From Bordetella genomosp. 13 (GTDB lineage: Bacteria > Pseudomonadota > Gammaproteobacteria > Burkholderiales > Burkholderiaceae_B): 64,000 bases of DNA. The notes under the pieces were generated by a model. That model saw only the letters and a list, made by a program, of their open reading frames with translations. It was not told where the DNA came from and did no database searches. A program made the position numbers and the translations under genes. Positions 60,450 to 64,000 of this stretch are shown here, one piece after another (position 1 is the first letter of the stretch; the number at the start of each line of letters is the position of its first letter). The DNA is taken from contig NZ_CP021111.1 in assembly GCF_002119665.1 (NCBI RefSeq), positions 2,728,001-2,792,000 of the forward strand, in the 5' to 3' direction.

Positions 60450-61453
60450 TTCGCGTCCTGGTAGGGCTGGCGCAGCGCGACGCCGCTTTCCACGTAGTAG
60501 TCGGCGGCCGGACGCTCCGCGGAGACCAGGCCCACCGAGGACAGCGTCTGCACCGCCTGCGTCCAGTCCTGGGCCGCGGGCGGCCCGATGCGCACGCCGT
60601 CCAGCGGGCCGAAGTAATCTCGCAGCGCATCGATCTGGCCGCGCAGCACCTTGGCGTCGAGCCGGGCCTGCGGCCGCGCCGCCAGGATGGCCGCCACGGC
60701 TTCGTCCTGGTGTCCCGCGTAGATGTATTCCCAGGCAGCCGCCACCACGCCGGCGAAGCGCCCCAGCACCTCGCCGCGCTGCGCCAGCCGCGCCTCGCTG
60801 GCGAACAGCCCGAAGCCCGGCATGTGCAGCCCGTAATCGGCGAAGCGCACCGCCCGCGAGGCGCGCGTCTGCGACACCACCGGCAGGAAGAAGGGAATCG
60901 TGGAGAACGCGGCATCGGCGCGGCCGATGGCATAGGTGCTGGCCTTGCCGGCGGCGTCCACGTTGATCAGCGTCAGCGCGTCGCGGCGCAGTCCGCCGCG
61001 CGCCAGGAAAGCGTCGATGAAGGGGGCCTCGAGCGAGCCCGCGGTATAGGCCACCCGCTTGCCCTTGAGGCCCGCCGGACCGTCTATGCCCGAATCGGCC
61101 GGCACCAGCACGCCGATGTCGCCCTGCCGGGCAAACACCGCCAGTGCCTTGACGGGCAGCCCCTTGTCGCGCGCCACCATCATGGAAGCCAGCGCCGCAT
61201 GGCCCACGTCGAAGCTGTCGCCGTTGCCGACGATCTGCACGGTAGTGACCGATCCGTTGCCGTCTTCCAGGCTGACGTCCAGGCCGGCCTGCTTGAACCA
61301 GCCCTTCTGGGCGGCCAGGTGAAACGGCGCATGCACGCCCCACGGCGTCCAATCCAGCCTTACGCGCACCGGCTCAGCGGACTGCGCGACGCCGGATGCC
61401 AGCACGCCGCAGGCGACGGCCAGGAACAGCAAGTGCTTGAGTAAGCGCGGCAT
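60446..61453 (-). CDS. ABC transporter substrate-binding protein (NMT1/THI5-like)
   Basis: About 335 residues. Signal peptide (LKHLLFLAVACGVLASGVAQ, cleavage at SAE) and NMT1-type fold: VRVRLDWTPWGVHAPFHLAA, GWFKQAGLDVSLEDGNGSVT, FDVGHAALASMMVARDKGLP. ATG 61453 is chosen, with GGGAGG four bases upstream; an ATG at 61465 would overlap that site. THI5-like proteins bind pyrimidines and other heterocycles or aromatics, so a pyridine carboxylate is plausible. 64 bp after the hydroxylase genes. Confidence 0.9.
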   Translation of the reverse strand: MPRLLKHLLFLAVACGVLASGVAQSAEPVRVRLDWTPWGVHAPFHLAAQKGWFKQAGLDVSLEDGNGSVTTVQIVGNGDSFDVGHAALASMMVARDKGLPVKALAVFARQGDIGVLVPADSGIDGPAGLKGKRVAYTAGSLEAPFIDAFLARGGLRRDALTLINVDAAGKASTYAIGRADAAFSTIPFFLPVVSQTRASRAVRFADYGLHMPGFGLFASEARLAQRGEVLGRFAGVVAAAWEYIYAGHQDEAVAAILAARPQARLDAKVLRGQIDALRDYFGPLDGVRIGPPAAQDWTQAVQTLSSVGLVSAERPAADYYVESGVALRQPYQDAK

Positions 61454-61517
61454 GATGCCTCCCAACGAAAACGGGATACGAAAAAGAGTGAAAGCGCGTG
61501 GGACCTGACGGGACTGG

Positions 61518-62708
61518 CTATTGCCGCCGTCGCTGGAACAGGCGCAGGATGCGGTCCTTCAGCACGCCGAAGAACAGCGCGACGGGATTGATGGCTGCCG
61601 CGGGAGCGTCATCGGCCGCCCCCGGGTTCTGCATGCGCCGCGTCACGTTGCGGCCGAACTCGGCGATCATGCGGCGCACGAAGTCCTGCACCAGGCCCGA
61701 ACGCGAGAACTGCGCCAGCGGACCCTGCAGGGAATAATCCATGTCGATCTGCACCCTCGTGCCCTGGCCTTCGGCGTGCAGCCGGTAGCCGATGTCGCCC
61801 TGGGCGCGCGACTGGCTGACGGTGTCGCGGCCCGAGCCGTGCAGCACCGCCGCCATGCTGGCGTCGTCGCGTTCGAGCCGGGCGGCCCCTTCGAAGGCCG
61901 CCTGCATCGGACCGAACTTGATGCCGATGCGGCCTTGCACCTCGTCACCGTGCTGCGATGTGATCCGGGCGCCCGGCAGGCAGCCCGCCACGGCGGGCAG
62001 ATCCACCATGAAGGCCCACACCTGTGCGGGCGGGAACGGCAGGCTGAACTCGCCATCGATATGCTGTCCCTTGCCCTTGCCTTCCGTCCTGGCGCCGGCC
62101 GGCTTGGCGGCCGGAACTGGAGCGGCGATGGCGTCCTCGTCCTCGCGCGGCGTGAACGCCTGCATGGGCCTGCCATCCAGCACCGGCAAAGGCTGTGGCC
62201 GGGGCAGCGCGGCACGCAGCGCGTCCACCGCGGGGTCCGGCTGCTCTTTCAGCGCCTGCAGCACGGAACGCACCGCCGCCACGATGCCCATGTAGCCGGT
62301 GCAGCGACAGATGTTGCCCGACAGCTCGATGCGGATGCGCTTCTCGTCGGCATCGGGCAGGCGCAGCACGATGTCGCGCGCGGTGGCCAGCATGCCGGGC
62401 GTGCAGAAGCCGCATTGCAAGGCATGATGGGCCGTGAAGGCCGCGCGCAGGCGCCGCATGACGGGATCGTCGTCGTAGCCCTCCACGGTGCGCACGTCGC
62501 GCGACTCGCAGGCCACGGCGTAGGTGATGCACGAGCGGACCGGGCGTCCGTCCACCAGCACCGTGCACGCGCCGCACACGCCGTGCTCGCACCCCAGGTG
62601 CGTGCCCGTCAGCCGGGCCTCGTCGCGCAGGTAGTCGCCCAGGTGCATGCGCGCGGGAACCTCGCGGCACACCGCCTCGCCATTGACTTTCATCGAAACC
62701 AGACTCAT
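61518..62708 (-). CDS. Molybdenum hydroxylase iron-sulfur subunit fused to a CoxG/SRPBCC domain
   Basis: A 396-residue two-part protein. Residues about 1-165 are a CoxS/NdhS-type subunit with both [2Fe-2S] centres: plant-type Cys40, 45, 48, 60 (GCEHGVCGACTVLVDG) and Cys99, 102, 134, 136 (CGFCTPGM; GNICRCTGYMG). After a linker, residues about 210-396 form a CoxG-like SRPBCC domain (GEFSLPFPPAQVWAFMVDLP, VAGCLPGARITSQHGDEVQG) with a basic tail. It carries electrons within the hydroxylase; the CoxG part may aid assembly or membrane attachment. 3 bp after the FAD subunit. Confidence 0.9.
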   Translation of the reverse strand: MSLVSMKVNGEAVCREVPARMHLGDYLRDEARLTGTHLGCEHGVCGACTVLVDGRPVRSCITYAVACESRDVRTVEGYDDDPVMRRLRAAFTAHHALQCGFCTPGMLATARDIVLRLPDADEKRIRIELSGNICRCTGYMGIVAAVRSVLQALKEQPDPAVDALRAALPRPQPLPVLDGRPMQAFTPREDEDAIAAPVPAAKPAGARTEGKGKGQHIDGEFSLPFPPAQVWAFMVDLPAVAGCLPGARITSQHGDEVQGRIGIKFGPMQAAFEGAARLERDDASMAAVLHGSGRDTVSQSRAQGDIGYRLHAEGQGTRVQIDMDYSLQGPLAQFSRSGLVQDFVRRMIAEFGRNVTRRMQNPGAADDAPAAAINPVALFFGVLKDRILRLFQRRRQ

Positions 62709-62711
62709 GGC

Positions 62712-63593
62712 TTATGCCTCGCTCGTACCGCGCTGCGGTATGGGGTCCATCAGGTTGGCGGCAGTGCCCAGCGCCTGCGCCAGGCAGCGCGCCACCGCCG
62801 TTTCGTACAGGCGGCGTTCCACCTCGTCCTTGTCGGGCAGGGCCTGCGCGACGGCGTCGCGCACCGCCGCCGTCGTCACCGCCGCCGCGCCCCGCGCCGC
62901 GCACGCATGCGCCAGCGCGGTCAGCGAACGCGGCGTGGCGTCCACGGCGCCCAGCACGATGCGGGCCGTGCGGCTGGCGGGATCGAACCAGGCCACACAG
63001 CTGGCCTCGGCGAATTCGCCCGTCTTGCGGCAGAACTTGTAATAGCCGAAGCGCGATTCTGCGTTGAACGCGGGCACGTCGACGGCCACGATCAGCTCGC
63101 CCTCTTGCAACGAGGTCGTATAGGCGCCCGCCATGAAGCGCTGCACGGTCTCGTGGCGCACGGCGCCCTTCTCTCCGGCGATCTCCAGCCGCGCGCCCAG
63201 GCCCGCGCACACCACCACCCAGTCCGCGGCCGGATCGGCGTGCGCCAGGCTGCCGCCTATCGTGCCGCGGTTGCGCACGGCGCGATAGGCGATGCGGCCC
63301 GCCACGCCCTGCATGGGATGGCCCTTCAGCATCTCGTGCACGCCGTCCTCGATCTCGGCGTGCGTCACCGCGGCGCCCACGCGCACGCGGTCACCACGGC
63401 GCTCGACCGTGCGCAGTTCGCCGATGCGGGACACATCCACTACGGCCGGCGGACGCGCCAGGCGCAGATTGAGCATGGGGCCCAGGGACTGGCTGCCCGA
63501 CATGGGCTTGGCCGGCGCCTGCGGGTTCTGCAAACTCTTCAACGCGTCAGCCAGGCTGGCCGGACAGGAGTATTCGAAGCGGGCGGCTTTCAC
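62712..63593 (-). CDS. Molybdenum hydroxylase FAD-binding subunit (CoxM-like)
   Basis: A 293-residue FAD subunit. FAD motifs are AKPMSGSQSLGPMLNLRLAR near residue 35 and RGTIGGSLAHADPAADW near 110, followed by the CoxM C-terminal domain. The start is GTG 63593, giving MKAARFEYSCPASLADAL and overlapping the large-subunit stop as GTGA. Passes electrons from the iron-sulfur subunit to the acceptor. Same family as CO dehydrogenase, nicotine and picolinate dehydrogenases. Confidence 0.92.
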   Translation of the reverse strand: MKAARFEYSCPASLADALKSLQNPQAPAKPMSGSQSLGPMLNLRLARPPAVVDVSRIGELRTVERRGDRVRVGAAVTHAEIEDGVHEMLKGHPMQGVAGRIAYRAVRNRGTIGGSLAHADPAADWVVVCAGLGARLEIAGEKGAVRHETVQRFMAGAYTTSLQEGELIVAVDVPAFNAESRFGYYKFCRKTGEFAEASCVAWFDPASRTARIVLGAVDATPRSLTALAHACAARGAAAVTTAAVRDAVAQALPDKDEVERRLYETAVARCLAQALGTAANLMDPIPQRGTSEA

Positions 63594-64000
63594 AGGCGAT
63601 CCTCCGCCAGTTCACGCACGGGCGCCGGGGTCGGCGCAGGCTTTGCCTGGCTCTCGGCCTGCGCCATGCCCGCCTGCGCCAGCGCATGCATCAGGCGCCT
63701 GGGCGTGAGCGGCGTGCGCTGCACCAGCGGCGCGTGCAGACGACGCAGCACGTCGTTCACCGCGTTGTAGATCACGGCAGGCGGCGCGATCGCCCCGCCC
63801 TCTCCCATGCCCTTTGCGCCGAACTCGGTGTGCGGCGACGGCGTCTCGAAATGATCGATGCGGATGTTGGGCACCTCGGTGGCGCCCGGCATGACGTAAT
63901 CGGCGAAGGTCGAGGCCAGCGGCTGGCCATTCTCGTCGTACGGCGTCTCTTCGTACAGCGCCGTGCCCAGGCCTTGGGCAATGCCGCCGAAGGTCTGCCC
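63590..64000 (-). CDS. Molybdenum hydroxylase large subunit, C-terminal part (truncated by window)
   Basis: The C-terminal 136 residues of a xanthine-dehydrogenase-family molybdopterin subunit; the frame is open to the right edge. Visible features are GQTFGGIAQGLGTALYEETP, DYVMPGATEVPNIRIDHFET and PHTEFGAKGMGEGGAIAPPA; the last is the C-terminal motif containing the conserved catalytic glutamate. The part that would show CoxL-type versus other active-site loops lies outside the window, so the substrate cannot be read directly. The context suggests a pyridine carboxylate. Confidence 0.88.
   Translation of the reverse strand, partial: GQTFGGIAQGLGTALYEETPYDENGQPLASTFADYVMPGATEVPNIRIDHFETPSPHTEFGAKGMGEGGAIAPPAVIYNAVNDVLRRLHAPLVQRTPLTPRRLMHALAQAGMAQAESQAKPAPTPAPVRELAEDRL

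Noticed and set aside
61518..64000. Carbon monoxide dehydrogenase (CoxMSL)
   Set aside because: Subunits are homologous, but the CoxL active-site loop lies outside the window and the context is pyridine catabolism; a hydroxylase of a heteroaromatic acid is more likely.
1..64000. tRNA, rRNA, insertion sequences, prophage or CRISPR array
   Set aside because: Scanned by eye for transposase motifs, terminal repeats, regularly spaced repeats and tRNA-like ends; none found. A covariance-model search would be needed to exclude small RNAs.

Overview
The window is GC-rich, tightly packed bacterial chromosome, with genes joined by ATGA/TGATG overlaps and strong third-position G/C. Gene content and protein style point to a beta-proteobacterium of the Burkholderiales, most likely Alcaligenaceae (Bordetella/Achromobacter-like); this is inference, since no rRNA or other phylogenetic marker is present. 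I found no tRNA, rRNA, insertion sequence, phage gene or CRISPR array.

Layout. (1) 1-7.3 kb, miscellaneous metabolism: a left-truncated amidase, a GntR/FCD regulator, a nitroreductase, an exported argininosuccinate-lyase-like protein, an HpnE-like FAD oxidoreductase, two small proteins and an acetoacetate-decarboxylase-family protein. (2) 7.8-29.8 kb, an extracellular polysaccharide locus: a two-domain GINT1-like transferase, two LuxR-type regulators with degenerate receiver domains, a 12-gene minus-strand operon (wcaJ, gmm, manC, gmd, fcl, wzx, wzy, four glycosyltransferases, wcaF), and divergently wza, wzc and a phosphomannomutase homologue lacking its catalytic serine. The sugar-nucleotide genes lead to GDP-mannose and GDP-L-fucose, so a fucose-containing, Wzx/Wzy-assembled, colanic-acid-like polymer is expected. 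(3) 30-36.1 kb: a histidine kinase/response regulator pair, a DJ-1-like protein without its cysteine, a NrtABD/CynABD-type ABC importer and cyanase; together a cyanate uptake and detoxification unit. (4) 36.2-46.3 kb: an orphan type VI amidase effector/immunity pair (Tae4/Tai4), a secreted PIG-L deacetylase with a propeller-like C-terminus, an SDR, a YrbL-like kinase fold, a LysR regulator, a PQQ-type sugar dehydrogenase lipoprotein with a DUF2231-like membrane partner, and a PhoD-like phosphatase. (5) 46.4-51.9 kb: a complete dipeptide/oligopeptide-type ABC importer.

(6) 52.1-64.0 kb (continuing off the right edge) is the most interesting region: a minus-strand catabolic island with a molybdenum hydroxylase (CoxL/CoxM/CoxS-CoxG fusion), a NMT1-type ABC importer, a TRAP transporter without its binding protein, an amidohydrolase-family aromatic decarboxylase, and the complete lower 2,5-dihydroxypyridine pathway (NicE, NicD, NicX, NicF homologues with catalytic residues intact). 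The decarboxylase in place of nicC suggests picolinate rather than nicotinate as substrate: hydroxylation by the Mo enzyme, a second hydroxylation by an enzyme not in the window, decarboxylation to 2,5-dihydroxypyridine, ring opening, then maleamate, maleate and fumarate. A perfect TCAG-TATA-CTGA palindrome lies in front of the decarboxylase gene.
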